Shown here piece after piece: positions 26,079 through 39,083 of a stretch of DNA of 64,000 bases. The stretch lies in assembly GCA_017469885.1 (NCBI GenBank), contig JAFUFO010000019.1, positions 1-64,000 on the forward strand, in the 5' to 3' direction. The notes below the pieces were generated by a model. That model was given only the letters and a program-made list of their open reading frames with translations. It did not search any database and had not been told where the DNA came from. Within the stretch, counting starts at the first letter, position 1. Each line of letters opens with the position of its first letter. Origin of the DNA: Solobacterium sp. Its GTDB lineage: Bacteria; Bacillota_I; Bacilli_A; Erysipelotrichales; Erysipelotrichaceae. A program made the translations under genes and the position numbers.

Positions 26079-28646
26079 TTATTCTTCCGTCGGTTCCGCC
26101 GGTGCTTCGGTGACTTCCGGTTCTGCGGAACCTTCCGCAGCTTCCGTTACTGCTTCCCCATCCGGAGTTTCTTCCTTCTCCTCGGAATCCGGGTCGACAA
26201 TTGCGACTGTGGAGACATGGGAGTTTTCACCGGTACGGATGACACGTACACCCTGGGCATTCCGGCTGTAGCTGCTGACCTGGTTCAGGGAGATACGGAT
26301 GATAATTCCGTCATCGGTGATGATCATGCAGTCTTCATCGCCGTTGACTGCCTTCAGGCAGACAAGGTTTCCGGTCTTTTCGGTGATGTTCATCGCCTTG
26401 ACACCCTTGGTGCCGCGGCTGGTCATACGGTATTCCTGGAGGTCGGACTTCTTTCCGTAGCCGTTTACGGTAACGGTCAGAATCTGATTTCCTTCTTCTG
26501 AGGTTGCCATTCCGATGACCTCACCGCCGTCGGTGTTGACGCCCTTGACGCCCATTGCGCCGCGTCCGGAAGGACGGACATCATTCTCATGGAAGCGGAC
26601 CGCCTTGCCGTTGGATACCGCCAGAATGATATTCGCGTCGCCGCTGGTCGCTTTGACAAAGGCAAGCTCATCGCCTTCACGCAGGGTGATTGCCATCTTG
26701 CCGTTGGAGCGGATGTTTTCAAACTCCTCAATGGAGACGCGTTTGACAAGACCCTTCTTTGTCGCAAAGAACAGGCCCTTTGCGGTGTCTTCCTTTCCGT
26801 AGGGAACCATCGCCCGGATCTTTTCTTCCTTATCCAGACGGAGGAGGTTCACCACCGGGATGCCCTTGGACGTACGGCTGTATTCCGGAATGTTGAAGCC
26901 GCGCAGACGGAATACCCGTCCGGTTGAGGTGAAGAAGAGCACATTGTCATGGGTGGACATGCCCACAAACTGATCAATGACATCATCCTTGTTTAAGGTC
27001 GTGCCCTTGATGCCGCGGCCGCCGCGGTTCTGAACTTTATAGGTGGAACGCGGGATCCGCTTGATATAGCCGCCTTCGGACAGGGTGATGATGACATCTT
27101 CCACCGGAATGAGGTCTTCATCCTCAACATCCGCAACCGCATCGATGATTTCGGACATGCGGGGCGTATTGTACTTTGCCTTGATGGCGGTAAGTTCATC
27201 CCTGAGAATTGTTTCCACACGGTAGTGGTTCGCAAGGATATCCTTGAAGTCCGCAATCTTTACAAGCAGATCCTGGTATTCATTCTCGATCTTCTCCCGT
27301 TCGAGACCGGTAAGTCTGCGGAACTGCATGTCGAGAATGGCCTTTGCCTGGATCTCCGTCAGACCGAAGCCTTCCATCAGCCTCGGCATTGCCTCATTGG
27401 CGTCTCTGGAGGAGCGGATCGTATGAATGATCGCATCCAGGTTGTCGACCGCAATCCGTAATCCTTCGAGGATATGGGCACGGTCTTCTGCCTTCTTCAG
27501 ATCATATTTGGTTCTGCGGGTAATGACTTCTTCCTGGAAGCCGATGTACTCCTTAAGGATTTCAATGATGCCGGCCTGTTTCGGGGCACCGTTGATCAGA
27601 ACGACATTGTTTACCGCAAAGTTGGACTGAAGCGGTGTCATCCGGTACAGCTGGTTGAGCAGCACTTCCGGCTGGACATCCTTCCGCAGTTCCATGACGA
27701 TGCGGATACCGTTCATATTGGATTCATCACGCAGGTCGGTGATGCCTTCGATCTGCTTGTCTCTTGCCAGGGCCGCAATGCGCTCCACGAGGGAGGCCTT
27801 GTTTACCATGTACGGAATTTCATAGACCACGATGCGCTGCTTGCCGGACGAATTGGGGATTTCCTCAATTTTTGTCTTTGCGCGCATGATGACGGAGCCG
27901 CGTCCTTTTTCAAAGGCATTGCGGATACCGCTGCGGCCGAGAATATAGCCGCCGGTCGGGAAGTCCGGACCCTTGATGAACTGCATGAGATCGGTTGCGG
28001 TGATGTCCGGGTTGTCCATGATCGCAAAGATGCCGTCAATGACTTCTCCGAGGTTATGCGGTGCGACATTGGTCGCCATACCGACCGCAATACCGCTTGA
28101 TCCGTTGACTAACAGGTTCGGGAAGCGGGAAGGGAGAACCGTCGGTTCCTTTTCCTCACCGTCATAGTTGTCCTGCATGTCGACGGTATCTTTTTCGAGA
28201 TCACGTAACATCTCCACGGCGATCTTCGACATACGGGCTTCGGTGTATCGCATCGCCGCGGCACCGTCACCGTCCATCGAGCCGAAGTTACCGTGACCGT
28301 CAACGAGTACGGCACGCATGTTCCATGGCTGGGCCATGTAAACAAGGGAACCATAGATGGAGGAGTCACCGTGCGGGTGATATTTACCCATCGTGTCACC
28401 GACAATACGCGCGCACTTCTTGTACGGCTTGTCGGGTCCGTTGTTCATTTCATTCATTGAGAAGAGAATTCTCCGCTGTACGGGTTTCAGACCGTCGCGG
28501 ACGTCCGGAAGGGCACGTGCCACAATAACGGACATCGAGTAGTCGAGGAAGTCTCTTCGGATTTCCTTGGATAATTCTGTTTCTGTAATATTTCCCGGGT
28601 CAAACTGTGACTCGTCAAATTCCATGAAGCTGTCTTCTTTTGCCAT
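26079..28646 (-). CDS. gyrA: DNA gyrase subunit A
   Basis: The 855-aa product is the DNA-cleaving subunit of gyrase. The catalytic tyrosine region (AAAMRYTEARMSKIAVEML) and the quinolone-determining GDSSIYGSLVYMAQPW stretch are intact, and the C-terminal beta-pinwheel has a QNRGGRGIKG GyrA box. The acidic C-terminal tail (EEKEETPDGEAV...) is of usual type. It lies 12 bp downstream of gyrB in the rlbA-recF-gyrB-gyrA run. Confidence 0.98.
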   Translation of the reverse strand: MAKEDSFMEFDESQFDPGNITETELSKEIRRDFLDYSMSVIVARALPDVRDGLKPVQRRILFSMNEMNNGPDKPYKKCARIVGDTMGKYHPHGDSSIYGSLVYMAQPWNMRAVLVDGHGNFGSMDGDGAAAMRYTEARMSKIAVEMLRDLEKDTVDMQDNYDGEEKEPTVLPSRFPNLLVNGSSGIAVGMATNVAPHNLGEVIDGIFAIMDNPDITATDLMQFIKGPDFPTGGYILGRSGIRNAFEKGRGSVIMRAKTKIEEIPNSSGKQRIVVYEIPYMVNKASLVERIAALARDKQIEGITDLRDESNMNGIRIVMELRKDVQPEVLLNQLYRMTPLQSNFAVNNVVLINGAPKQAGIIEILKEYIGFQEEVITRRTKYDLKKAEDRAHILEGLRIAVDNLDAIIHTIRSSRDANEAMPRLMEGFGLTEIQAKAILDMQFRRLTGLEREKIENEYQDLLVKIADFKDILANHYRVETILRDELTAIKAKYNTPRMSEIIDAVADVEDEDLIPVEDVIITLSEGGYIKRIPRSTYKVQNRGGRGIKGTTLNKDDVIDQFVGMSTHDNVLFFTSTGRVFRLRGFNIPEYSRTSKGIPVVNLLRLDKEEKIRAMVPYGKEDTAKGLFFATKKGLVKRVSIEEFENIRSNGKMAITLREGDELAFVKATSGDANIILAVSNGKAVRFHENDVRPSGRGAMGVKGVNTDGGEVIGMATSEEGNQILTVTVNGYGKKSDLQEYRMTSRGTKGVKAMNITEKTGNLVCLKAVNGDEDCMIITDDGIIIRISLNQVSSYSRNAQGVRVIRTGENSHVSTVAIVDPDSEEKEETPDGEAVTEAAEGSAEPEVTEAPAEPTEE

Positions 28647-28658
28647 TGTCTGCCCTCC

Positions 28659-31755
<3,097 letters not shown>

Positions 31756-31759
<4 letters not shown>

Positions 31760-31977
31760 TCCACAGTCAGGGTCTGATCATTCACCGTAACCGTATCGCC
31801 GGGGTAAAGCTTTCTGCCTCTGCGCAGTTCGGTTTCGTGATTTACCTGAACTTCTCCGCCCTGAATCATAGCCTTGGCATGGCCTCCGCTCTGTGCGATT
31901 TCACAAAGTTTCAGGAACTGTTCCAGGCGGATGTATTCCGTACTGATTTTTGTCACTGTTTTCACCCCGTTTTTCAT
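31756..31977 (-). CDS. rlbA: S4 domain RNA-binding protein RlbA/YaaA
   Basis: This is a 73-aa single S4 domain (YIRLEQFLKLCEIAQSGGHAK then VQVNHETELRRGRKL). In B. subtilis this gene sits between dnaN and recF, as here. An AGGAGG ribosome binding site precedes the start. It probably binds ribosomal RNA or ribosomal precursors. Confidence 0.94.
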
Positions 31978-32115
31978 GTCTTTTCAGACCTCCTGAATTA
32001 TACCACAAAACCCGCATAAAATGGGCATTTTCAGGCACTTTTTCAGGTAAAAAAACACACATTTTTTGCGCCTGATTTTCAACTTTGGTAAACCGGTTGA
32101 AAAATGACCTGATTT

Positions 32116-32140
32116 TTCCTGTTTTTCCCCCTGAAAACAG
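32116..32140 (-). terminator. Possible additional terminator in the dnaN-rlbA gap
   Basis: CCCCTG-TTTT-CAGGGG is followed by an A/T-rich run. Its position downstream of the stronger dnaN hairpin is consistent with a backup terminator. Confidence 0.5.
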
Positions 32141-32179
32141 GGGTTTCCGGGGTGTTTTTTCACAAATTCCGGGAAACCA

Positions 32180-32215
32180 TCAAAAAACCTGCAATCCATG
32201 GTGGAAATTGCAGGT
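32180..32215 (-). terminator. dnaN terminator
   Basis: ACCTGCAAT and ATTGCAGGT form a stem followed by TTTTTTG, just after the dnaN stop, so dnaA-dnaN is largely separated from rlbA-gyrA. Confidence 0.82.
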
Positions 32216-32239
32216 TCATGAATCAGTTTTTCAAGATTT

Positions 32240-33367
32240 TCAGTTATAGGTTCTGACCGGAAGCACCAGCTGAAGGATGGTATCGTCGCCGCCTTCATTG
32301 TTAATCACGAACGGCTTCATATTTTCCGTGAAGCGGATCGCGACATTGTCGGTGGAGAGTGCCTTCAGGGCATCCAGCAGGTAGTTTCCGGAGAAACTGA
32401 TGTCGATCGGATTGCCTTCAAAGCTTACCGCAGTCAGAGACTCGTTATATTCGCCGATTTCCTGCGATTTCGTGGAAACGAGAATATCATCCGCCGCATT
32501 GATTTCCATGCGGATAATGGTCATATTGTCCGTCTTGATGAAGGAAGAACGGTCAATCGCGGAGATCAGCTGCCGGCGGCTGATGACCAGCGTGCTGTTG
32601 AATGCCGTCGGAATCAGACGGTCGGTTTCCGGATAGTTTCCTTCCAGCATTGTGGACTGCAGAACGATGGTTCCGCTGCGGAACTGGATCTTCTTTTCAC
32701 TCAGGGATACCTGGATCTCTTCACAGCCGGTGAAGATGGCACGTGCTTCATTCAGGCACTTTGCCGGGACGGTTACGGAAAACGGCTCGCTGCTTAATGC
32801 CAGCTGCTTGCGCGCAAGGCGGAAGCTGTCGGTTGCCGTGCAGGTAAGATTCGTGCCGTCATTGCGCATGTTTACGCCGGTCAGCACCGGACGGGTTTCC
32901 TTGACGGATGCCGCAAAGGCAGTGCCGGAAATCACATTGTTCAGGGTTTCATAGCTCATCGTGAAGCGTGTGGACGGTTCACTGAAGTCAATGGTCGGAT
33001 AATCCGAAGGACGGTAGCCGTTGATCCTGAACTCTGCCTTCTCACCGGAGAAGTGGGTCAGGGTTCCGTCGATGATCTCAATGGAGATTTCATCGCTGTC
33101 GATCTTTTTAACAATATCAATCAGATATCTGGAATCAATGACAATGGTTCCTTCCTCAATGACGGAGAGTCCGAGTTTTTCATCCTGTTCATTGGATAAT
33201 GTCTGGACAATGGAGAGATTCGCATCACTGGATGTGATTCTGAGCAGATTCTTTTCCGCTTCGATCCGGATACCTACCAGAATGGGAACCGGAGAATTGG
33301 AAGAGATTGCCCGGGACGCAATGCTTAATGCGTTATAGAAGATTTGTTTATTGACTTTGAAGTTCAT
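32240..33367 (-). CDS. dnaN: DNA polymerase III sliding clamp (beta subunit)
   Basis: The 375-aa product is a ring-forming clamp with three similar subdomains of about 120 residues. The N-terminus MNFKVNKQIFYNALSIASRAIS and the C-terminal LVLPVRTYN are canonical; the C-terminal peptide shapes the pocket that binds Pol III and other clamp partners. GGAGGC precedes the ATG. Together with dnaA it forms the origin-adjacent replication operon. Confidence 0.98.
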   Translation of the reverse strand: MNFKVNKQIFYNALSIASRAISSNSPVPILVGIRIEAEKNLLRITSSDANLSIVQTLSNEQDEKLGLSVIEEGTIVIDSRYLIDIVKKIDSDEISIEIIDGTLTHFSGEKAEFRINGYRPSDYPTIDFSEPSTRFTMSYETLNNVISGTAFAASVKETRPVLTGVNMRNDGTNLTCTATDSFRLARKQLALSSEPFSVTVPAKCLNEARAIFTGCEEIQVSLSEKKIQFRSGTIVLQSTMLEGNYPETDRLIPTAFNSTLVISRRQLISAIDRSSFIKTDNMTIIRMEINAADDILVSTKSQEIGEYNESLTAVSFEGNPIDISFSGNYLLDALKALSTDNVAIRFTENMKPFVINNEGGDDTILQLVLPVRTYN

Positions 33368-33509
33368 GTCAGCCTCCTGGAATGTGTATGTTAAGACAGT
33401 TAAATACTATTAGGGCAGTGGAAACTGTGGAAAACTCTGAATTTCCGCAGAACCACGCAGATATTTTATCATCCGACGATGTTGGTTAAAAGATGACAGT
33501 TGTGGAAAG

Positions 33510-34886
33510 TCAGTTGGAAAGGAGTTTCTCAATCTCACTGACTGCCGTCGCAAGACCGGCATCGGTATGCATCTGTTTTTCCACTTTTGAACAGGCAGAG
33601 ATGATCGTGGTATGATCACGGCCGCCGAATTCATCACCGATTTTCATATAGGAGAGATCCAGCAGCTTCCGGCAGAGATAGATGGAAATATGCCGGGCTC
33701 CGGCAATATTCTTTGTCCGGGTCTTTCCGGTGATCTGCTGGCGGGTAAGACCGTAGTAATCCGCAACCGTCTTGATGATTTTTCCCGGGGATAAGCCGGT
33801 TTTATCCGATACGACGGCCTGGTTGCGCAACGCGCTGACGACCGTTTCAAACTTGATAACACCTTTATCTTTCTGAAACATGATGGCGTAGAACAGCACC
33901 CGGTTCCATGCGCCTTCAAGATCACGGACATTGCCGGAGAAGTTGGAGGCGATGTAGGTCAGGCCTTCTTCTTCCACATCCTCAATGTCATTTCCGCTGT
34001 TTTTGATCTTCATCTGCAGGATCGCCCGGCTGGTCTCAAACTCCGGAGAGTCGATTCCGACGGAGAGACCGCTGGAGAAGCGGCTGATCAGACGTTCTTC
34101 CAGACCTTTGATTTCCTTGGGCTGGCGGTCTGACGCAATGCAGATCTGTTTGCGGTTATTCACAAGCTCGTTGTAAATCGAGAAGAAGATCTCATGACTC
34201 TTTTCCTTGCCCGCAAGGAACTGGATGTCATCCACGAGTAACAGGTCCATCGAGCACATATACTGCTTGAAGGCATCGATCTTGTTGTTCTGAATGGCTT
34301 TTACCACTTTATCCACAAACTTGAGCGATTCAATATAATAGACTTTCTTATCCGGATAGTTCCGCTTTACGTAATTGCCGATGGCCATCAGAAGATGGGT
34401 CTTTCCAAGACCGGAATTACCGAAAATAAAGAGCGGATTGAAGTACTGACCGGGATTTACCGCGCAGGCCAGCGCAGCCGCATGGCTTTCGCGGTTACAG
34501 TCCCCGACAACGAACTGTTCAAACGTATGTTCGGGATTGATCGGCATCGACTTGAATTCATCATCCATCTCGATGACCGAATCGATGGTTTTTGTTTTTA
34601 ACAAGGATTCGAGTTCACTTTCCTGAATGAATTCAACGGGAATCATGCCGTCGCTGTAATTCAGGGCCGCAATGGCAGCGCTGACCATGTCGGCGTTCTG
34701 GGACATTACCTGCCGGGCAATAATGTTTTCCGTTACGATTACTGCCTTTTTATCATTCAGCTCCTCGATATAGGAGGTGCGGTAGAATGTCTCCATCACA
34801 GTCGGGTCAACCTTGCCGTTGGCAAGAAGGTATTCAAGAATCCGGTTCCAGGCTTCCGCCAGAAACTGATCTTTCGTGTGTGTCAT
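33510..34886 (-). CDS. dnaA: Chromosomal replication initiator DnaA
   Basis: The 458-aa product has all four DnaA domains: the N-terminal interaction domain (1-90), a short linker, the AAA+ domain (Walker A GNSGLGKTHL near 160, Walker B LLLVDDIQF near 225) and the C-terminal helix-turn-helix with the GGRDHTTIISACSKVE signature (near 425-440) that reads DnaA boxes. The start is at 34886 with a weak GGGGAAAG. Upstream lie several DnaA boxes, suggesting autoregulation and origin function. Confidence 0.98.
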   Translation of the reverse strand: MTHTKDQFLAEAWNRILEYLLANGKVDPTVMETFYRTSYIEELNDKKAVIVTENIIARQVMSQNADMVSAAIAALNYSDGMIPVEFIQESELESLLKTKTIDSVIEMDDEFKSMPINPEHTFEQFVVGDCNRESHAAALACAVNPGQYFNPLFIFGNSGLGKTHLLMAIGNYVKRNYPDKKVYYIESLKFVDKVVKAIQNNKIDAFKQYMCSMDLLLVDDIQFLAGKEKSHEIFFSIYNELVNNRKQICIASDRQPKEIKGLEERLISRFSSGLSVGIDSPEFETSRAILQMKIKNSGNDIEDVEEEGLTYIASNFSGNVRDLEGAWNRVLFYAIMFQKDKGVIKFETVVSALRNQAVVSDKTGLSPGKIIKTVADYYGLTRQQITGKTRTKNIAGARHISIYLCRKLLDLSYMKIGDEFGGRDHTTIISACSKVEKQMHTDAGLATAVSEIEKLLSN

Positions 34887-34970
34887 ATGTGTTACTTTCC
34901 CCTAATGCGTGTAATTGAATTTTATGACTCTCCACAGGGAAAATCCACATCAAAAATGTGGGTAAATTAT

Positions 34971-34979
34971 TTATCCACA
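34971..34979 (+). promoter_or_regulatory. DnaA box
   Basis: A perfect TTATCCACA consensus. Confidence 0.85.
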
Positions 34980-35025
34980 AAACCAATTACATGAAAATAC
35001 TGCGTATTTTTCGGGATTATATAAG

Positions 35026-35034
35026 TTATCCACA
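35026..35034 (+). promoter_or_regulatory. DnaA box
   Basis: A perfect TTATCCACA consensus. Confidence 0.85.
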
Positions 35035-35064
35035 TTTACTAACAAAATTTCAGGTGGATAAAAT

Positions 35065-35073
35065 TGTGGATAA
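35065..35073 (-). promoter_or_regulatory. DnaA box
   Basis: A perfect TTATCCACA on the minus strand, 12 bp from a one-mismatch copy at 35053-35061. Confidence 0.85.
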
Positions 35074-35441
35074 ATTATCAACGTGCCTGAAAACAGGGGA
35101 TTCTGTGGAAAGATTGTGAGAATGATTGAAAACCACACAAGTTATCAACATCAATTAATGGCTTATTTATGCGGTTTTCTGAGAAACTCTCAGTTTTCCA
35201 CATTTGTGGAAAAACATTTTTTAACAGCGGTGAATGCCATGTGGAAAAGAACAAAAATCATGAAAACAAGGTACTGATTTTTACAAAGTTATAAACAATT
35301 TTCAACGTTCTGCACTGCAGAATGCGCAGACGGCATATTTCTCCCCAAAACAGACGAAACGTCCGAAACTTTTACCGGAAATCTGCCATAATTAGAACGT
35401 ATACAAGCGGACAATTTAAAACAGAAGGAGAAAGACAGGTT

Positions 35442-36446
35442 ATGTCAGTAAGATCATTTGGTTTTAACAAGGATGGAGAAGAAGTACTTCTCTATACGAT
35501 TGCGAACGAGAATATCGAACTTTCGGTATCCAACTACGGCGCAACGATGGTATCCCTGATCGAGAAGAGCACCGGTATCGATGTGCTGCTCGGCTATGAC
35601 AATGTGGAAGGCTATACGAGTCATGCCGGACACCTCGGCGGATTCATCGGCCGTACGGCTAATCGAATCAAGGACGCAAAATTTACGCTGAATGGCGAAA
35701 CATACAATCTTGAAATCAACAGTAAGACAAACAACATTCACGGCGGTGAGACCGGATTTGACCGCGTGATGTATGAGGCAGAGGAAACGGACAATACAGT
35801 TACGTTTCATCGTATCAGTAAGGACGGCGAAGCCGGCTATCCGGGTGATCTGGATGTGACGGTGACTTATACCTTACTGGAAAACGGCGTCGAGCTGAAG
35901 GCCGAAGGAAAAGCGCTGAACAAGGATACGCTCTTTGCGATGACCAACCATAATTACTACAACCTGGACGGCAGTGATTCCATCCTTACCCATAAGGTCA
36001 CCCTCCATGCCCAGCAGTATGCGGATGATGATCCGGACGGCATTTCCGTGCTTCCGTTAAAGAATGTGGAAGGCACCGCCTTCGACTTCCGTAACGGAAA
36101 GGAACTGGGACAGGATATTGCCTGCGATGATCCGCAGATCATCCAGAACAACGGTTATGACCACCACTGGGCAATTGACGGAACCGGGCTGCGTGAATTT
36201 GCGGTATGCCAGGGCAAACAGCTTGAGATGAGAGTCTGTTCGAACCTGCCGGGCATGCATATGTATACCTCCAACTTCCTGAACGGAACCGGCAAGGGCG
36301 GAAAGGCACATACACCGCATACCGGTGTCTGCTTTGAGCCGGAATTTATCCCCAATGCGATCAACTATGACGGTGTTGTAAAACCGATCGTAAAATGCGG
36401 TGAGACATCGACACAGCTGATTCAGGTCTATCTGAAGAAAATCTGA
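35442..36446 (+). CDS. galM: Aldose 1-epimerase
   Basis: The 334-aa product interconverts alpha and beta anomers of galactose and glucose. Conserved GalM features are NYGATMVSL, GGFIGRTANRI, the NNIHGG substrate-binding histidine motif, TNHNYYNLDG with the catalytic histidine, and the C-terminal GVCFEPEFIPNA with the catalytic glutamate. I chose the ATG at 35442 because of GAAGGAG; an upstream frame to 35322 would cross oriC-proximal sequence. It probably serves the alpha-galactoside pathway encoded 12 kb further on. Confidence 0.96.
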   Translation: MSVRSFGFNKDGEEVLLYTIANENIELSVSNYGATMVSLIEKSTGIDVLLGYDNVEGYTSHAGHLGGFIGRTANRIKDAKFTLNGETYNLEINSKTNNIHGGETGFDRVMYEAEETDNTVTFHRISKDGEAGYPGDLDVTVTYTLLENGVELKAEGKALNKDTLFAMTNHNYYNLDGSDSILTHKVTLHAQQYADDDPDGISVLPLKNVEGTAFDFRNGKELGQDIACDDPQIIQNNGYDHHWAIDGTGLREFAVCQGKQLEMRVCSNLPGMHMYTSNFLNGTGKGGKAHTPHTGVCFEPEFIPNAINYDGVVKPIVKCGETSTQLIQVYLKKI

Positions 36447-36459
36447 CAAAAAAACAATT

Positions 36460-37257
36460 ATGAAAAAACCAGTCTTGGCCGTTCTGGCAGTCTTCGCGGC
36501 AGCGTGCACAGGCACAGGTACAAACAATAATCTGAAACAGATGAACATCCGGATTGAAAACGAGTACGGCACTGCGCTGGTCTCCTGGGAGAAACCGGAA
36601 GGAAAAGAACTGCACTATGATGTGCTGATCCATACCGTATCCGGTTCCGACGGCGGAAAAACCGGAGACATGGTATGTAATGTACCGACCGAACAGGAAT
36701 CCTTCCTTGCCGGCGATTATATTGCCTGGTATGCGCAGGAGAATGAGTACTACGGTCCGGTTGCGGTTCAGGTGACCGCCTATGACGGGAAAACCGTCAT
36801 TGCGCAGGGTAACAGTGACCCCTTTATGGCGGAAGAATGCTTTCCGGCGGTAAAGGAGCTGATTCTCGGAGAAGATGTAAAACCGGAAGACATTACCCTG
36901 ATCTCGTGGAGCGGAACCGGGGAAATGCGGGAAGACAACTTCCATATCACGCTGTTGAAGGAAGATGACGAGTATACGCTGGACGGCGAATTCTATGATG
37001 AAAACGGTCCGCATATCGCAGACCGCGCCGTGGAAGCGGAAGTATTTGAACAGGCAAAGAGCTATCTGGAAGGCGGACGCATTGTCCGCAAAACGGTAGA
37101 AGATCCGGAAATCGTCTGGCTGGATTATTCCGAGTCCGGATATCAGCTCTGGTGGAACGGTATGAGTGAACTGGAACGGAGCCGGTATGAATTTATTCCG
37201 GCAGAGCCGCAGGAATGGCATTTTAAGGAATTTCTGAAGGAAATTACACTGAAATAA
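36460..37257 (+). CDS. Lipoprotein of unknown function, 265 aa
   Basis: A lipoprotein signal peptide ends in FAAAC (C16), followed by an extracytoplasmic, acidic, probably beta-sandwich protein of 250 residues with no known motif. It follows galM by 13 bp and precedes pta by 22 bp, so it shares their transcript. No ribosome binding site is obvious, perhaps because translation is coupled to galM. Function unknown. Confidence 0.72.
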   Translation: MKKPVLAVLAVFAAACTGTGTNNNLKQMNIRIENEYGTALVSWEKPEGKELHYDVLIHTVSGSDGGKTGDMVCNVPTEQESFLAGDYIAWYAQENEYYGPVAVQVTAYDGKTVIAQGNSDPFMAEECFPAVKELILGEDVKPEDITLISWSGTGEMREDNFHITLLKEDDEYTLDGEFYDENGPHIADRAVEAEVFEQAKSYLEGGRIVRKTVEDPEIVWLDYSESGYQLWWNGMSELERSRYEFIPAEPQEWHFKEFLKEITLK

Positions 37258-37279
37258 ACAAAAAAAGAGGACCCCCATT

Positions 37280-38281
37280 ATGATGACAATTCTTGAAACC
37301 TTTGAGGCAAAGCTGCGCAAGGATCCGAAAAGCATCGTCTTTCCGGAAGGAAGCGATGCACGTGTTCTGGAGGCGGTATCCCGTCTGCTTGCGTCGAACT
37401 TCCTGTTTCCGATTCTGATCGGCAAGGAAGCGGAAATCTATGCGGCCGCAGAAGAAGCCGGCTACAACATCCGCGGCGCAAAGATCATCGATCCGCAGAA
37501 CTATGAGCGGTTTGATGAGATGGTCGATCTGTTTGTAAAGATCCGCGCGCATAAGAACATGACGGCTGACAAGGCACGCGTCGTGCTTCTTCATCCGAAC
37601 TACTTCGGCTGTATGCTGGTGAAGATGGGCGAAGCGGACAGTATGCTTTCCGGCGCCACCTATGCGGCAGGTGATACCTTACTTCCGGCGATGCAGATAC
37701 TGAAAAAGGAAGACGGCAATCATACCGTCAGCGGCTGTTATATTCTGGACCGCGCCAATGCGACCGGTGAAAATACCCGTCTTGTCATGGGTGACTGCGC
37801 GATCAATGTTAATCCGACGGAGGATCAGCTGGTGGAAATCTGCGGGGATATCATCCGCTGCGCAAAGAAGTTCCATCTCGAACCGAAAGTTGCCTTCCTC
37901 AGCTATTCCACCAACGGTTCCGGCAAGGGCGAATCCGTGGATAAGATGCACAATGCGGCCGCCAAGGCAAAAGCAGCTTATCCGACCGAACTGATTGAAG
38001 GGGAGATGCAGATGGATGCGGCGGTATCACCGAATGTCGCAAAGCTGAAATATCCGAACTCAAAGGTAGCCGGCTATGCCAATACCTTCCTCTTCCCGGA
38101 TGTACAGAGCGCCAACATCGGTTATAAGATTGCGGCACGCATGGGCAACTTCAACGTATACGGTCCGATCCTGCTGGGTCTGGACGGAAAGGTCAGCGGC
38201 CTGTCCCGTTCCTGCAATGGCCAGGAAGTATATATCATGGCTGTCTGCACCGCCGCCGGCGCAGGCATTGAGTGGGAATGA
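37280..38281 (+). CDS. pta: Phosphate acetyltransferase
   Basis: The 333-aa product converts acetyl-CoA and phosphate to acetyl-phosphate in the fermentative acetate pathway. Its Pta_PTB signature stretches are KSIVFPEGSDARVLEA, the GMLVKMGEADSMLSGATYA-type loop and FLSYSTNGSGKGESVDKM, with the C-terminal GPILLGLDGKVSGLSRSC. It starts with ATGATG (MMTILETF) and the next gene overlaps its stop by 4 bp. A partner acetate kinase gene is not in the window. Confidence 0.95.
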   Translation: MMTILETFEAKLRKDPKSIVFPEGSDARVLEAVSRLLASNFLFPILIGKEAEIYAAAEEAGYNIRGAKIIDPQNYERFDEMVDLFVKIRAHKNMTADKARVVLLHPNYFGCMLVKMGEADSMLSGATYAAGDTLLPAMQILKKEDGNHTVSGCYILDRANATGENTRLVMGDCAINVNPTEDQLVEICGDIIRCAKKFHLEPKVAFLSYSTNGSGKGESVDKMHNAAAKAKAAYPTELIEGEMQMDAAVSPNVAKLKYPNSKVAGYANTFLFPDVQSANIGYKIAARMGNFNVYGPILLGLDGKVSGLSRSCNGQEVYIMAVCTAAGAGIEWE

Positions 38282-38982
38282 TACGCACCTTATTTACAGT
38301 CGGACTCGGATCACTGCTTATTGTTTATGCGGTGATCCTTTCCTTCACGGAAAGTTTTGCCTGGTATCGGATTGTCTGGGTGATTCTCGGCATTGGCCTG
38401 ATCGTATTAAAGAACCGGACATTAAGTCCCGGCATGAGGTTTCTTTATATCCTGGTATATGGTTCCGTGATCGTCTCCTGTCTGTTTGTCGAAGTGCAGA
38501 ATCAGAAATGCATCCAGGCGGGAAAACAGCGCACTGCGGATGTCATTGTGGTCCTTGGCTGTAAGACACCGTCCCGTGCCTTTAACTGGCGCGCAGAGGC
38601 TGCCGCAGGCTATCTGAAGGCACATCCGGAGACAACGGCAGTCGTGACCGGCGGACAGGGCAGTGATGAGGCAACATCGGAGGGTGAGGCGTTTCATCAG
38701 CGGCTGGTTCAGCTGGGAATCTCCGAGGATCGGATCAAAACGGAAACGGAATCAACATCAACCCGGGAAAACTTCATCAACGCCGATCATTTATATGCAG
38801 TAAAAAATAAAACCGTCGGCATTGTGACCAACAGCTATCATATTTACCGCAGTACCCTGATTGCCGGACAGTGCGGCTATACCGATGTCTTCGGCATTCC
38901 CGCAAAAACGTTGTTGTTCTATGAACTGGACAATATCCTGCGGGAAGTGATGGCCCTCGCAAAGGCAATGATTATGAAATGA
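38278..38982 (+). CDS. YdcF/SanA-like (DUF218) protein
   Basis: The 234-aa product has about three N-terminal membrane segments and a DUF218 domain (DVIVVLGCKTPS, TAVVTGGQGSDEATSEGEAF, STSTRENFINADHLYA, and TNSYHIYRSTLIA). It starts at an ATG at 38278 overlapping the pta stop (ATGA); an upstream GTG at 38272 is less likely. It resembles the gene at 14659 in domain but not closely in sequence. Confidence 0.84.
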   Translation: MIRTLFTVGLGSLLIVYAVILSFTESFAWYRIVWVILGIGLIVLKNRTLSPGMRFLYILVYGSVIVSCLFVEVQNQKCIQAGKQRTADVIVVLGCKTPSRAFNWRAEAAAGYLKAHPETTAVVTGGQGSDEATSEGEAFHQRLVQLGISEDRIKTETESTSTRENFINADHLYAVKNKTVGIVTNSYHIYRSTLIAGQCGYTDVFGIPAKTLLFYELDNILREVMALAKAMIMK

Positions 38983-39040
38983 AAACAGACGCATCGGCAG
39001 GAATCACAGGATTCCATGTGGAAACGCCTGTTTTTTTTAA
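38982..39040 (+). terminator. Terminator of the galM-pta operon
   Basis: AAACAGACG and CGCCTGTTT pair with one mismatch and are followed by TTTTTTTT. The loop is long and contains a second small hairpin. Confidence 0.65.
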
Positions 39041-39083
39041 TATCTTCCCTGAGAAAGAACTGCATGCATGAGATACCGGGATA

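Larger units (their letters stand above)
34887..35441. other. Chromosomal replication origin region (oriC)
   Basis: This 555-bp gap between dnaA and galM contains perfect TTATCCACA DnaA boxes at 34971-34979 (+), 35026-35034 (+) and 35065-35073 (-), and near matches at 34958-34966, 35053-35061, 35075-35083 and 35142-35150. It is A+T-rich. The strand bias of genes flips near here, as expected at oriC. No DnaA-trio was identified. The exact unwinding element cannot be placed by eye. Confidence 0.88.
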
